Of a stretch of DNA of 64,000 nt, positions 1 through 10,000 are shown piece after piece (position 1 is the first letter of the stretch; every line of letters begins with the position of its first letter). The translations under genes and the position numbers were made by a program. Source of the stretch: Aquabacterium sp. OR-4 (GTDB taxonomy: Bacteria > Pseudomonadota > Gammaproteobacteria > Burkholderiales > Burkholderiaceae_C). Location of the stretch: contig NZ_JAOCQD020000001.1 of assembly GCF_025290835.2 (NCBI RefSeq), forward strand, positions 2,728,001-2,792,000. Reading direction: 5' to 3'. The notes beneath the pieces are model-generated. The model was given only the letters and a program-made list of their open reading frames with translations. It did not search any database and had not been told where the DNA came from.

Positions 1-2
1 CC

Positions 3-1403
3 GCCCCGGCGGCAGCCGAGCCTGCGCTGGTGTCGATGTACGAGGCCCAGGCCAGGATCTACCCGCGCGCCGTCACCGGCTGGTTCAACCGCTGGCGCTG
101 GGCGCTGGTGTGGCTGACGCAGATCGTCTTCTACGGCCTGCCCTGGGCGCGCTGGAACGGCCGGCCGCTGATGCTGTTCGATCTGGAAGCGCGGCGCTTC
201 GATGTGCTGGGCCTGGTGCTGCACCCGCAGGATTTCATCTACCTCACCGCCCTGCTGGTGATCAGCGCACTGGCGCTGTTCTTCTTCACCGCGGTGGCCG
301 GGCGGCTGTGGTGCGGCTACGCCTGCCCGCAGACGGTGTACACCGAGATCTTCATGTGGGTGGAGCATCGCATCGAGGGCGACCGCCTGGCCCGCATGCG
401 GCTGGACAAGCAGCCCTGGAACCTGCACAAGATCGGCCGCAAGGGCGCCAAACACGCAGTGTGGGCGGCCATCGGTCTGTACACCGGCTTCAGCTTCGTG
501 GGCTACTTCGTGCCGATCCGCACGCTGGCGCTCGAGCTGGCCACGTTCAGCATCTCGCCGTGGTCGCTGTTCTGGGTGCTGTTCTACGGTGCGGCCACCT
601 ATGGCAACGCCGGCTTCATGCGCGAGCAGATCTGCAAGTACATGTGCCCCTATGCGCGGTTTCAGAGCGCGATGATCGACGCCGACTCGATGATCATCAC
701 CTACGACAGCGCCCGCGGCGATCCACGCGGCTCGCGCAAGCGCCACACCAATGCCCGCGCGCAGGGCCTGGGCGACTGCGTGGACTGCACCCTGTGCGTG
801 CAGGTGTGCCCCACCGGCATCGACATCCGCCACGGCCTGCAGAACGAATGCATCGGCTGCGCCGCCTGCATCGACGTGTGCAACCAGGTGATGGACAAGA
901 TGGGCAGCCCGCATGGCCTGATCCGCTACGCCACCGAGAACGGCGTGGCGCAACAGCTCAGCCGCGGCCAGATGCTGCGCCGCACGCTGCGCCCGCGCGT
1001 GCTGGTGTACGGCGCCATCCTGCTGGTGGTGGCCGGCGCCTTTGTGGCCAGTCTGGCGCTGCGCAGCCCGTTCCGGGTGGAGGTGCTGAAAGACCGCAGC
1101 ACCCTGGCCCGCCTGGTGGACGAAGGCGCAGTGGAGAACACCTACCGCCTGAGCATCAGCAACGGCAGCCACCAGCCGCAGCGCTACCGGCTGGCGGCCA
1201 GCGGCCTGACCGGCCTGGTGCTGAGCCCGGCCGGCACGCTGGAGGTGCCGGCCGGGCAGACCCAGGCCCTCACCGTGCACCTCACGCTGCCGCAGGCGGC
1301 CACCACCGGGCTGCGCGGCCAGAGCCACCCGATCCGCTTCGACATCCAGGATGCCGGCGGCGCGCAGGTGCACGAGCGCTCGGTGTTCTTCGTGCCGCGC
1401 TGA
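3..1403 (+). CDS. ccoG: CcoG, cbb3 oxidase assembly ferredoxin (5' end outside window)
   Basis: Membrane iron-sulfur protein required for assembling cbb3-type cytochrome oxidase; the family is linked to copper reduction and delivery. Visible are several membrane segments in the first 200 residues, a CGYACPQ motif, and two 4Fe-4S sets near residues 250-280 (counted from the GTG at 30), in GDCVDCTLCVQVCP and NECIGCAACIDVCN. The C-terminal third is a soluble Ig-like domain typical of the family. The frame is already open at base 3, and family members usually carry more residues before the MYEAQARIYPR segment, so I treat the gene as running in from the left rather than starting at the GTG at 30. 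ccoG normally follows ccoNOP, so a cbb3 operon probably lies just outside. Confidence 0.93.
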   Translation, partial: APAAAEPALVSMYEAQARIYPRAVTGWFNRWRWALVWLTQIVFYGLPWARWNGRPLMLFDLEARRFDVLGLVLHPQDFIYLTALLVISALALFFFTAVAGRLWCGYACPQTVYTEIFMWVEHRIEGDRLARMRLDKQPWNLHKIGRKGAKHAVWAAIGLYTGFSFVGYFVPIRTLALELATFSISPWSLFWVLFYGAATYGNAGFMREQICKYMCPYARFQSAMIDADSMIITYDSARGDPRGSRKRHTNARAQGLGDCVDCTLCVQVCPTGIDIRHGLQNECIGCAACIDVCNQVMDKMGSPHGLIRYATENGVAQQLSRGQMLRRTLRPRVLVYGAILLVVAGAFVASLALRSPFRVEVLKDRSTLARLVDEGAVENTYRLSISNGSHQPQRYRLAASGLTGLVLSPAGTLEVPAGQTQALTVHLTLPQAATTGLRGQSHPIRFDIQDAGGAQVHERSVFFVPR

Positions 1404-1790
1404 CCCCGCGCGCCGCGCCGCTCGCCCGCCCTGGCGATGCGGGCGTGTGAAGCGCGCGACACCGCCGGCCGCCCGCGCCGCGGCCTGGCGCTGCGGTGCA
1501 CGCCGGCCCAGCAACACTTGCGCGCGCCGCGGCGTGCAGAAGTCACGCGCCGGGCCCCGCCACTGGCATGGTGCTTGACGCCGGCGGCGGCCCGCCTGGC
1601 CGCACGGCTGGCGTGGTAACGCACCGACACAGGCCCCGCCCTCAGGCCCGCGCCCGCGCTGCCGAAAACCCGGGCAGTCCCCGGCTGCCGGGCGCCGCGT
1701 GCGCCTGCGCCGGGCCTGGTTCGGCCTGCGCCGGCCCGCCTGGGTGCGCGGCCGCTCACCGAGCCGCCACCCGCCCTACGCGCCACCGCC
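1404..1790. other. Intergenic region, 387 bp, no gene seen
   Basis: GC-rich spacer between ccoG and the first DUF1800 gene. Open frames here are composition artefacts with no recognisable protein. It holds a stem-loop just after ccoG (listed separately) and a sigma-54-like sequence at 1564-1578 that I do not accept because its -12 element is TTGA instead of TTGC. Confidence 0.5.
1423..1445 (+). terminator. Stem-loop after ccoG, possible terminator
   Basis: CGCCCGC pairs with GCGGGCG across a 9-nt loop, starting 20 nt after the ccoG stop. There is no T tract, so it may only slow polymerase or protect the 3' end. Confidence 0.3.
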
Positions 1791-4235
1791 ATGTTTTCAC
1801 CCCTCATCGAGCAGCGGCCCCTGGCCGCCATGACGGCACTGACGCTGGCGCTCGCCGGTTGCGGCGGCGGCGGCGGGGGTGGCGATGCCGGCAGCACCAG
1901 CGCGCCGGTGGCCGCCGCACCGGCCAGCGCGGCCACCACCACCACCACCACCACCACGCCGCCCGCGGCCGACAGCAACACCAGCACCAGCACCACCGAG
2001 GTGAACGAGGCCGTGGCCGCCAGTGCGGCCGAGGTCACGGCGGCCCAGGCTGCGGCGGCGGCGGCCTCGGCCGTGGTGGCCGAAGCCGCGGCCCAGGGCA
2101 GCACCGACACCGCAGCCGCCGCTGCCGCCGCCGGCAGCAGCGTGGTGATCGACGCCGAGCCCGCGGCGGCCACCGTCTCGGCCACCGTCTCGGCCACCCA
2201 GGGCGGCGCCACCGTGGCCGACACCCCGCCCAGCCTCACCGTGCGCGCCCGCGCCGATCTGGCCGGCGGCATCGGCGCCATGATGACGCTGCGCATCGAC
2301 GGCGTGGTCGTCGGCAGTGTCGAGGTCAAGTCGACCGCCTATGCCGACTACCGCTTCAGCACGCCCACGCTGAAGGCCGGCGCCAAGGTGGATGTGGTCT
2401 ACACCAACGACGGCCAGGTCAGCGGCGTCGACCGCAACCTCTACGTGGGCTACCTCAGCGACGGCACGCAGGTGGTGGCGCCCAGCGCCAGCACGGCCAC
2501 CATCGACCGCGGCACCGGCGCCAAGGCCTTTGACGGCGCCGATCTGGTCAACGGCCAGGGCGAGCTGTGGTGGAGCGCCGCGCTGCGCCTGAGCTGGCCG
2601 GCCGCCCCTGCCGCCGACAGCCAGCGCGCCCGCAAGCTCGACGCCGTGCGCTTCTTGCAGCAGGCCAGCTTCGGGCCCACGGCGGCCGAGGTCGACAAGC
2701 TGGTGTCGCAAAGCTACGCCGCCTGGATCGACGCGCAGATGGCGCTGGCCCACACGCCCGATTTCGTCAACCACGTGCAGGCCAGGTACGCGCTGGGCAG
2801 CGCCTACCGGCCGCAGGGCGCCAGCTACACACCCACCTGGGTGGCGCAGAAGTTCTGGGAGCGCGCCGCCAATGCGCCCGACCAATTGCGCAAGCGGGTG
2901 GGCTTTGCGCTGCACCAGATCTTCATGGTGTCGCAGGTGGACAGCAACCTGTACTACCAGGCCCGCGCCTATGCCGGTTATGTGGACCTGCTGAACAAGA
3001 ACGCCTTCGGCAACTTTCGCACCCTGCTCGAAGACATGGCCCTCAGCCCGGCCATGGGCATCTACCTGTCGCACATGCGCAACCGCAAGGAAGACGTGGC
3101 CACCGGCCGCATGCCCGACGAGAACTTTGCGCGCGAGCTGATGCAGCTGTTCACCATCGGCCTGCACGAGCTCAACAGCGACGGCAGCCTGAAGCGCGAC
3201 GCCAGCGGCAACCCGATCGAAACCTATGGCAATGCCGACGTGGTGGCCATGGCCAAGGTGTTCACCGGCTGGGGCTGGGCCTACCCCGACAACCAGCTCA
3301 CCGAGGCCAACTTCCGCTGGAACACACCCAGCGTCACCGCCGCCAACGACACCCAGTACGACCTGCTGCCGATGAAGGCCTATGCCGCCTTCCACTCCAG
3401 CGCCGAGAAAAGGCTGTTTGCCGGCAAGAGCTGGGCCGTCACGCTGCCCGCCGGCAGCAGCGCCCAGGCCGACCTGAAGGCCGCGCTGGATGTGCTGTTC
3501 AACCACCCCAACGTGGGCCCGTTCATCGGCCGCCAGCTGATCCAGAAGCTCACCACCAGCCACCCCAGCGCCGCCTATGTGGGCCGGGTGGCGGCGGCCT
3601 TCAACAACAACGGCAAGGGCGTGCGCGGCGACATGGCGGCCGTGGTGCGCGCCGTGCTGCTGGATGCCGAGGCCCGCGGCACGCCCGCCGCCGGCTTTGG
3701 CAAGCTGCGCGAGCCGGTATTGCGCGTGGCGCAGTGGATGCGCTTTTGCGGCGCCCAATCGAGCACCGGCGACTACCTGCTGCAGTGGGAGCTCGACAAC
3801 CAGAGCCAGCGCGCCCTGGCCGCGCCCTCGGTGTTCAGCTACTTCCGCCCCGGCTATGTGCCGGCCAACACCAGCTTTGCCGCGGCGGGCACCACGGCGC
3901 CCGAGTTCCAGCTGGTCAATGAGTCCACCGTGGCCGCCTGGATCAACACCGCCGAGGCCATGGCCGGCGGCGGCCTGGGCTGGACCGGCAGCGCCAACGA
4001 TGTCTCGTGCAGCTACGCCACGCAGGCCGCGCTGGGCACCAGCAACAACCTGGCCGCCTTGACCGACCAGCTGAACCTGCTGCTGCTGGGCGGGCGCATG
4101 CCGGCCACGCTGCGCCAGCAGATCGTCGACACGGTGGCCAGCATCAACGCCAACGGCAGCAGCGCCGCACTCAACCGCGCCCGCGCCGCGGTGTTTTTGA
4201 CGCTGGCCTCGCCCGACTACGTGTTTCAGCCCTGA
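1791..4235 (+). CDS. DUF1800 lipoprotein with one CBM60-like domain
   Basis: Secreted protein of unknown biochemical function, 814 aa. The N-terminus is a lipoprotein signal with the lipobox LAGC (Cys24), followed by a Gly/Ala/Thr-rich linker including a run of eight Thr. Residues about 149-270 form a beta-rich domain resembling calcium-dependent xylan-binding modules (CBM60 type): an LTVRAR start, an aromatic DYRF in the middle, a YTNDG turn and a VDRNLYV strand. Residues about 281-814 are the DUF1800 domain, with the conserved MPDENFARELMQLFTIGLHE segment. The DUF1501 gene starts 21 nt downstream; the two families are known to co-occur and probably work together. The N-terminal half of the second DUF1800 gene (7038) is built from the same domain. 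An alternative start is the ATG at 1830, which keeps the lipobox but shortens the n-region. Confidence 0.88.
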   Translation: MFSPLIEQRPLAAMTALTLALAGCGGGGGGGDAGSTSAPVAAAPASAATTTTTTTTPPAADSNTSTSTTEVNEAVAASAAEVTAAQAAAAAASAVVAEAAAQGSTDTAAAAAAAGSSVVIDAEPAAATVSATVSATQGGATVADTPPSLTVRARADLAGGIGAMMTLRIDGVVVGSVEVKSTAYADYRFSTPTLKAGAKVDVVYTNDGQVSGVDRNLYVGYLSDGTQVVAPSASTATIDRGTGAKAFDGADLVNGQGELWWSAALRLSWPAAPAADSQRARKLDAVRFLQQASFGPTAAEVDKLVSQSYAAWIDAQMALAHTPDFVNHVQARYALGSAYRPQGASYTPTWVAQKFWERAANAPDQLRKRVGFALHQIFMVSQVDSNLYYQARAYAGYVDLLNKNAFGNFRTLLEDMALSPAMGIYLSHMRNRKEDVATGRMPDENFARELMQLFTIGLHELNSDGSLKRDASGNPIETYGNADVVAMAKVFTGWGWAYPDNQLTEANFRWNTPSVTAANDTQYDLLPMKAYAAFHSSAEKRLFAGKSWAVTLPAGSSAQADLKAALDVLFNHPNVGPFIGRQLIQKLTTSHPSAAYVGRVAAAFNNNGKGVRGDMAAVVRAVLLDAEARGTPAAGFGKLREPVLRVAQWMRFCGAQSSTGDYLLQWELDNQSQRALAAPSVFSYFRPGYVPANTSFAAAGTTAPEFQLVNESTVAAWINTAEAMAGGGLGWTGSANDVSCSYATQAALGTSNNLAALTDQLNLLLLGGRMPATLRQQIVDTVASINANGSSAALNRARAAVFLTLASPDYVFQP

Positions 4236-4256
4236 CCTCCTGACGAGACCCACGCG

Positions 4257-5690
4257 ATGAACGCCTCCCGCCGCGCCTTTCTGCGTGCCAGTGCCAGTCT
4301 GGCCGCCGCCACCCAGGGCATGGGCCGCCATGCCGCGCCACTGGCCATGAACCTGGCCGGCCTGGGCGCGCTGGCCAACCTGGCCAGCAGCCAGGCCCGG
4401 GCCGCCACCACCAACGACGGCTACAAGGCCCTGGTGTGCCTGTTCATGCAGGGCGGCAACGACAGCCACAACTGGGTGGTGCCCACCGACACCAGCAACC
4501 ACGCCACCTACGCCACCGCGCGCGGCGATCTGGCCGTGGCCCAGGCCCGGCTGCAGGCCATCACCAGCAGCAGCCAGGGCAGCGGCCGCAGCTTCGGCAT
4601 GCCGCTCGACCTGGCGCCGCTGCGCAGCTGGTACGAAGCCGGCCAGTGCGCCATCGTGGCCAATGTGGGCACGCTGGTGCGCCCGGTCAGCAAGGCCGAC
4701 TTTCAGGCCGGCGTGGGCCTGCCGGCCAAGCTGTTCTCGCACAACGACCAGCAGGCCACCTGGCAAAGCCTGCAGCCCGAAGGCGCCGTCACCGGCTGGG
4801 GCGGGCGCATGGGCGATCTGCTGATGTCGGCCAACCAGCACCCGGTGTTCACCGCCGTCTCGGCCAGCGGCAACGCGGTGTTCCTGAGCGGCAGCGGCGT
4901 CACGCAATACCAGGTGAGCACCAGCGGCCCGGTGCAGATCAATGCCGCCCAGGCCGGCTGGCATGCGGGCTCGAACGCCGTGCCCGGCGCGCTGCGCAGC
5001 CTGCTGGCCAGCAGCAGCAGCCCCAACGCCTTTCAGGCCGAGTACCTGAAGGTGGTGCAGCGCTCGCTGGCCTCCACCAGCACGCTGCAATCGGCCATTG
5101 CCGGCACCAGCATCGCGGCCCTGCCCACCGCGGCCATCACCCTGCCCAGCGGCGGCACGCTGACCCTGGCCAACGAGGGCCTGGCCAAGCAGCTGCGCGT
5201 GGTGGCGCAGATGATCGCCGCCGGCCCGGGCCTGGGCATGCGCCGGCAGGTGTTCATGGTGAGCCTGGGCGGCTTTGACTGCCACTCGAACCAGCTGCGC
5301 GACCAGCCGCTGGTGATGGCCCGCGTGGCGCAATCGGTGAACTGGTTCCTCGGCGCCATGCAGGGCGCCGGCATGCTGAACAACGTGGCCCTGTTCACCG
5401 CCAGCGACTTCGGCCGCACCCTGGTGAACAACGGCGACGGCTGCGACCACGGCTGGGGCAGCCACCACTTTGTGGCCGGCGGCGCCGTGAAGGGCCGCGA
5501 GATCTACGGCCGCTTTCCGGTCACCGCGCTGGGCACCGCCGACGATCTGGGCTCGGGCCGCCTGCTGCCCGGCACCAGCGTCACCCAGCTGGCCGCCAGC
5601 CTGGGCGGCTGGATGGGCCTGAGCCACAGCGAGCTGGCGCTGGCGCTGCCCAACCTGGGCAATTTTTCGGGGCGGCCGGCGATCTTTTGA
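4257..5690 (+). CDS. DUF1501 protein, Tat-exported
   Basis: Member of the DUF1501 family, which is related to the sulfatase/alkaline phosphatase superfamily; substrate unknown. The N-terminus has a clear twin-arginine signal (SRRAFLR, then an Ala/Leu-rich stretch ending near ASSQARA), so it should be exported folded. Family motifs include an early LFMQGGNDSHN and, near the C-terminus, TASDFGRT and DHGWGSHHF, where acidic and histidine residues could bind metal. Length is 477 aa, normal for the family. It follows the DUF1800 gene closely and ends 49 nt before mntA. A close paralogue is at 14680. Function in the pair is inference: export or processing of, or an enzymatic partner for, the DUF1800 protein. 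Confidence 0.9.
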   Translation: MNASRRAFLRASASLAAATQGMGRHAAPLAMNLAGLGALANLASSQARAATTNDGYKALVCLFMQGGNDSHNWVVPTDTSNHATYATARGDLAVAQARLQAITSSSQGSGRSFGMPLDLAPLRSWYEAGQCAIVANVGTLVRPVSKADFQAGVGLPAKLFSHNDQQATWQSLQPEGAVTGWGGRMGDLLMSANQHPVFTAVSASGNAVFLSGSGVTQYQVSTSGPVQINAAQAGWHAGSNAVPGALRSLLASSSSPNAFQAEYLKVVQRSLASTSTLQSAIAGTSIAALPTAAITLPSGGTLTLANEGLAKQLRVVAQMIAAGPGLGMRRQVFMVSLGGFDCHSNQLRDQPLVMARVAQSVNWFLGAMQGAGMLNNVALFTASDFGRTLVNNGDGCDHGWGSHHFVAGGAVKGREIYGRFPVTALGTADDLGSGRLLPGTSVTQLAASLGGWMGLSHSELALALPNLGNFSGRPAIF

Positions 5691-5739
5691 ACGGCCTGGC
5701 GGCGGTAGCATCACGGCGCACCCGCCACATGGAGCGCCC

Positions 5740-6030
5740 ATGCGCCTCACCACGCCGCAGATCAACACCATCCGACACCTGGTGCGCAGCCGCATGGGCC
5801 ACGACGCCCGGTTGTGGCTGTTTGGATCGCGCCTGGACGATGCGCGCCGCGGCGGCGACGTGGATCTGCTGGCTGAACCAGCCCGTCCCGTTGAACTGGC
5901 CCAGTGGCTGGCCTGCCGCAGTGCCCTGGCCGATGCACTGGATCTGAAGGTGGATCTGCTGCTGCGCCAGCCGCACGAACCCGAGCAGCCGATTCACCGC
6001 ATTGCGCGCAGCACCGGGGTGGCGCTGTGA
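5740..6030 (+). CDS. mntA: MntA-like antitoxin nucleotidyltransferase
   Basis: Minimal nucleotidyltransferase, 96 aa. In characterised MntA-HepT modules the antitoxin transfers AMP onto a tyrosine of the HEPN toxin and blocks it. The signature GS-X9-DxD is intact (Gly29, Ser30, Asp40, Asp42). The start codon follows a GGAG at a good distance, and the stop codon overlaps the GTG of the next gene, so the pair is translationally coupled. Local G+C is lower than in the flanking DUF1800/DUF1501 genes, which fits acquisition by transfer. The module lies exactly between the two DUF1800-DUF1501 cassettes. Confidence 0.88.
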   Translation: MRLTTPQINTIRHLVRSRMGHDARLWLFGSRLDDARRGGDVDLLAEPARPVELAQWLACRSALADALDLKVDLLLRQPHEPEQPIHRIARSTGVAL

Positions 6031-6491
6031 CGGAGCACCTGCAACTGATTGCCGGCAAGCTGGCTCAACTGGAACGCATGCGCGGGTATCTGGACTACTC
6101 GATCACCCAGATTCGAGCGTTGTTCCCGGTTGCACACTGGCACGCGCTGAAGCCAGAACAGCATGAATCATTGGCCGCCTTCCGGATCCGGTTCAGCGAG
6201 TACCAGGAGCATCTTGGCAAGGCCATGCGCGCAGTGGCCATCGAGGAAGAGATCGATGTCGACCGCTTCGGGTCGGTTCTGGCCTTCATGGAGCGCCTTC
6301 AGGTCATTGACCAGCCCGAGCATTGGAAGCTCATCCGCGAGCTGCGCAACGCTGTCAACCATGATTACGAAGAGAACACCGAGCGCCTCAATGGCTTTTT
6401 CCAGCAGATGCTGAGCGAAGCCGCTGTTCTGTTCAGCTACCACCAGCGCCTGGCCGCCTTTTGCCGGCAAGCCTACGGTCACGCAGGTTGA
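6027..6491 (+). CDS. hepT: HepT-like HEPN toxin (RNase)
   Basis: HEPN-domain toxin, 154 aa from the GTG at 6027, which overlaps the mntA stop as GTGA. The catalytic RX4HXY motif is complete: Arg107, His112 and Tyr114 in RNAVNHDY. In the family the Arg/His pair cuts RNA and the Tyr is the residue modified by MntA. The protein is helical and slightly longer than the shortest HepT proteins. The frame stays open upstream to 5904, but a start there would overlap almost half of mntA, so I reject it. Antisense transcription is not indicated. Confidence 0.86.
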   Translation: MTEHLQLIAGKLAQLERMRGYLDYSITQIRALFPVAHWHALKPEQHESLAAFRIRFSEYQEHLGKAMRAVAIEEEIDVDRFGSVLAFMERLQVIDQPEHWKLIRELRNAVNHDYEENTERLNGFFQQMLSEAAVLFSYHQRLAAFCRQAYGHAG

Positions 6492-7037
6492 TGGGCATGG
6501 GGAGCGGCCGATGTCGGGTGCTGGCGGACAGCTGCGCATCACCGCGTCATCGGCCCCGTGCGCCGAGAAGGTAAAGAACGGCCGCACAACGTTGCAAGAA
6601 GAAGCGCCCTGGATGCCCCGCGACCGCGATCGCAACGCTGCCCATCACTGACGCGCATGCCGTCAGGTCATACCGACCCGGGCATCTGCGGCCATGGTCG
6701 TGCTGAGGTATGCCGCGCCAGTGTGCAAAAAGCCGCCCATCTGTCGAATTACAAGGTGAAGGCAGACTTCACGCGCGCTCGCTCGGGCGTGGGCATGCCA
6801 GACAATCCGCGGCAGCGGCCCGTCTGACCGACACACGCTTTCCATCGGTTACACACACCTGCTCCAGTGGCTGTGGCCGATTGCCGAAACCAGCAGGCAC
6901 GGCCCAGCGCCCCCCCGGCTTGGGGGGGCTCACTGACAGCAAGCTGCCATCGCCTCGCACACAGACTCGCGCAGCCGCCGCCATGTCGGTCTGTTGACCG
7001 AAATCCCACGTCCCAAGCCGTACCCGACCCTCAGGCC
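6492..7037. other. Intergenic region, 546 bp, no gene seen
   Basis: Spacer between hepT and the giant DUF1800 gene. I see no convincing protein or RNA gene. It contains a strong GC hairpin at 6909-6929. The frame of the next gene is open back to 6867, but that stretch lacks signal-peptide character and the ATG at 7038 starts a good signal peptide. Confidence 0.5.
6909..6929. other. Perfect GC hairpin
   Basis: Seven C and seven G form the arms, closed by one more G-C pair, around the 5-nt loop ggctt. It ends 108 nt before the start of the giant gene. It could be a fragment of the GC-rich dispersed repeat family seen elsewhere in the window or a leader structure. Confidence 0.45.
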
Positions 7038-10000
7038 ATGAATTCCCTGTTTCAGCGCGCGGTTCGCTCCATCGGCTCGGCTCTCATCGCACTGGTGCTC
7101 TGCACACTGGCCACCGCCACGGGTCTGGCGGGCAGTGCACAGGCCGCCACCTTGACGGTGCGCGCCTATGCCAATCTGGCGGGTGATGTGGGCGCCATGA
7201 TGACAGTGCGGGTGGACGGTGTGGCCGTCGGCAGCGCCGAGGTCAGGGCCACGGTGCCCACCGACTACAGCTTCGAGGTGGCCGATCTCAGGGCGGGCAG
7301 CAAGGTGGAGGTGGTCTACACCAACAACCTGATCGCGACCGCCGGTGGTGATCGCAACCTCTACCTGGTGCAGCTCAGCAGCGGCGGTGCGGTCATCGTG
7401 CCCACCAGCACCAACAGCAGCATCGACAAGGGCACCGGCGCCGCCGCCTTCGACGGAATCGATGTGGTTCCCGGCCAGACCGGCATCTTCTGGGATGCGG
7501 CGCTGCGCATCACCTGGCCTGAACCCAACCTCGGCAGCCGCATCACGGTGCGCGCCAGCGGCGTGCCTGCCGATGGTGTGCATCCGCAGATGGTGGTGCG
7601 CGTGGATGGCCTGGTGATCGGCACGGCCGAGGTCAACCGCGCCAGCCCCGCCGACTACAGCTTTGCCGCCCCCGCATTCACCGCCGGCAGCAAGGTCGAC
7701 GTGGCATTCAGCAATGCCGGCACGGCCGCCGGCGTGGTGCGTGCACTCAACGTGCACTACCTGATGGCCGGCACCACCGTGCTGCTGCCCACGGCCTCGG
7801 GCGTCCGGTTCGACGCCGGGGCCGGCCTGGCCGCCTACGACAACGCCAGCCAGTCGGCCGGCCAGGTGGCCTTGACCACCCACGGCGCGCTGCGTGGCAT
7901 CTGGCCCGCGCCCAACATGACCGATGCCCTCACCCTGCGCGCCAGCGGCACGCTGGCAGCCAGCGTCGGCCCGATCATGGAGGTGCTGGCCGACGGCGTG
8001 CTGCTGGGCACCGTGGAAGTGCGGTCCGGCACCCCGGTGGACATCACCCTGCCAGCCCTGCCCCTCAAACCCGGCCAGCGCATCGAGGTGCGCCCCACCA
8101 ACCTGGGCACCTTCAGCGGCGCCACGCGCAGCCTGAACCTGGCCTACGCAATCTCCGGAACCACCGTGCTGCAGGCCAATGCCAGCAGCCTGGATGCCCC
8201 CTGGCCCGCCCCCAACCTCACCGACACACTGAACATCCGTGCCCGCGCCGATCTGGCCGGCGGCATCGGCGCCATCATGCAGGTGGTGGTCGATGGCGTG
8301 ATCGTCGGCACCACCGAGGTCAAGTCCACCGTCTTTGCCGACTACCGCTTCGCTGTGCCGGCCATGAGCGCTGGCCGCAAGCTCGATGTGGTCTACACCA
8401 ACGATGCCCAGGTCGGCTCTGAGAACCGCAACCTGCACATCGCCTACCTCACCACCGGCAACACCGTGCTGCTGCCCACCGCCGCCGGCAACACGCTCGA
8501 CCGTGGCAACACCTGGGCCGCCAGCTTCGACGGCGTCGACGTCATCGCCGGCACCGGCACCCTCGCCTGGGGCGGCGCGCTGCGCAGCACCTGGCCCGCC
8601 GCCAACATCACCAGCACCCTCACCGTGCGCGCCAGCGCCACCCAGGCCGGTGGCGTGGGCGCGCTCATGATCCTGTGGGTCAACGGCGTCGCCGTCTCCA
8701 GCGTCGAGGTCAAGTCGGCCACCGCCACCGACTACCTCATGCCCACCACCGCCATCCAGCCCGGCACCCAGGTGGCCATCACCTTTGCCAACCGCGGCAC
8801 GGTCGATGGCGTCGAGCGTGCCCTCAACGTGCACTACGCCATCGCCGGCGCCACCTTCCTCACCCCCACCAGCAGCGGCGCCACCTACGCCAGTGGCGAC
8901 CTCTCGGCCGCCTGGCCCTCGCCCAACCTCACCGACACGCTCACCATCCGCGCCTATGCCGATCTGGCGGGCGACGTGGGCGCCCAGATGCAGCTGCGCA
9001 TCGACGGCGTGATCGTCGGCACGCAAGAGGTGCGCAGCACCGTCCCTGCCGACTACAGCTACGCCGTGCCCGCGCTCAAGCCGGGCAGCAAGATCGACAT
9101 CGTCTACACCAACGACGGCCAGGTGGGTGGCATCGACCGCAACCTCTACGTCGTGCAGCTCACCAAGGGCAGCACCTACCTGCTGCCCAACGCCACCAAC
9201 ACCACCATCGACCGCGGCGCCGGCGAGGCCGCGCTCGACGGTGCCGATGTCATCGCCGGCCACGGCAACCTGGTCTGGGCTGCCGCCATGCGCACCACCT
9301 GGCCCGCACCCAACCTCACCGGCACGGTCACCGTGCGCGCCAGCGGCACGCCCGCCGGTGGCGTGAGCCCCACCATGGTGGTGCGGGTCGATGGTGTGGT
9401 CGTGGGCACCACCTCGGTCACTGCACTCGATCCCACCGACTTCGTCTACACCACGCCGGCGCTGCAGGCCGGCAGCAAGGTGGATGTGGCCTTCGCCAAC
9501 GCCGGCACCGTCGACAGCGTGGCGCGCAGCCTGCGCGTGCACTACCTGATGGCGGGCACCACCGTGCTGCTGCCCACCGTCACCGGCGTCAAGTTCGATG
9601 CCGGCACCGGCCTGGCCGCCTACGACGGCCTGAACCAGTCCACCGGCCAGGTGGCCCTGGTGGCCAACGGCGCGCTGCGCGGCATCTGGCCCGCGCCCAA
9701 CATGACCGACACCCTCACCGTGCGCGCCAGCGGCAAGCTGGCCGGTGGCGTGGGCCCGCACATGCGCGTGCTGGTGGACGGCGTGGTGCTGGGCACCTAC
9801 GAGATCCGCTCCACCACCCCGGTCGACGTGAGCATGCCCACGCTGCCGCTCACCCCCGGTGCGCAGGTCGACATCGCCTACCTCAACGACGCCACCATCG
9901 GCAGCGAAGACCGCGACCTCAACATCGCCTACGCCATCGCCGGCACCACCGTGCTGCGCGCCACCGACGCCAGCGTGAGCTTCGATGCCGGCTCCGGCGC

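Noticed and set aside
1564..1578. Sigma-54-like sequence TGGCATGGTGCTTGA upstream of the first DUF1800 gene
   Set aside because: The -24 part is good, but the nearly invariant GC of the -12 element is GA, and it lies more than 200 nt from the start codon.
1797..5795. A 1332-codon open frame antisense to the first DUF1800-DUF1501 pair
   Set aside because: Composition artefact with Ala/Gly/His/Arg runs and no signal, domain or ribosome-binding site; the plus-strand genes are clearly coding.
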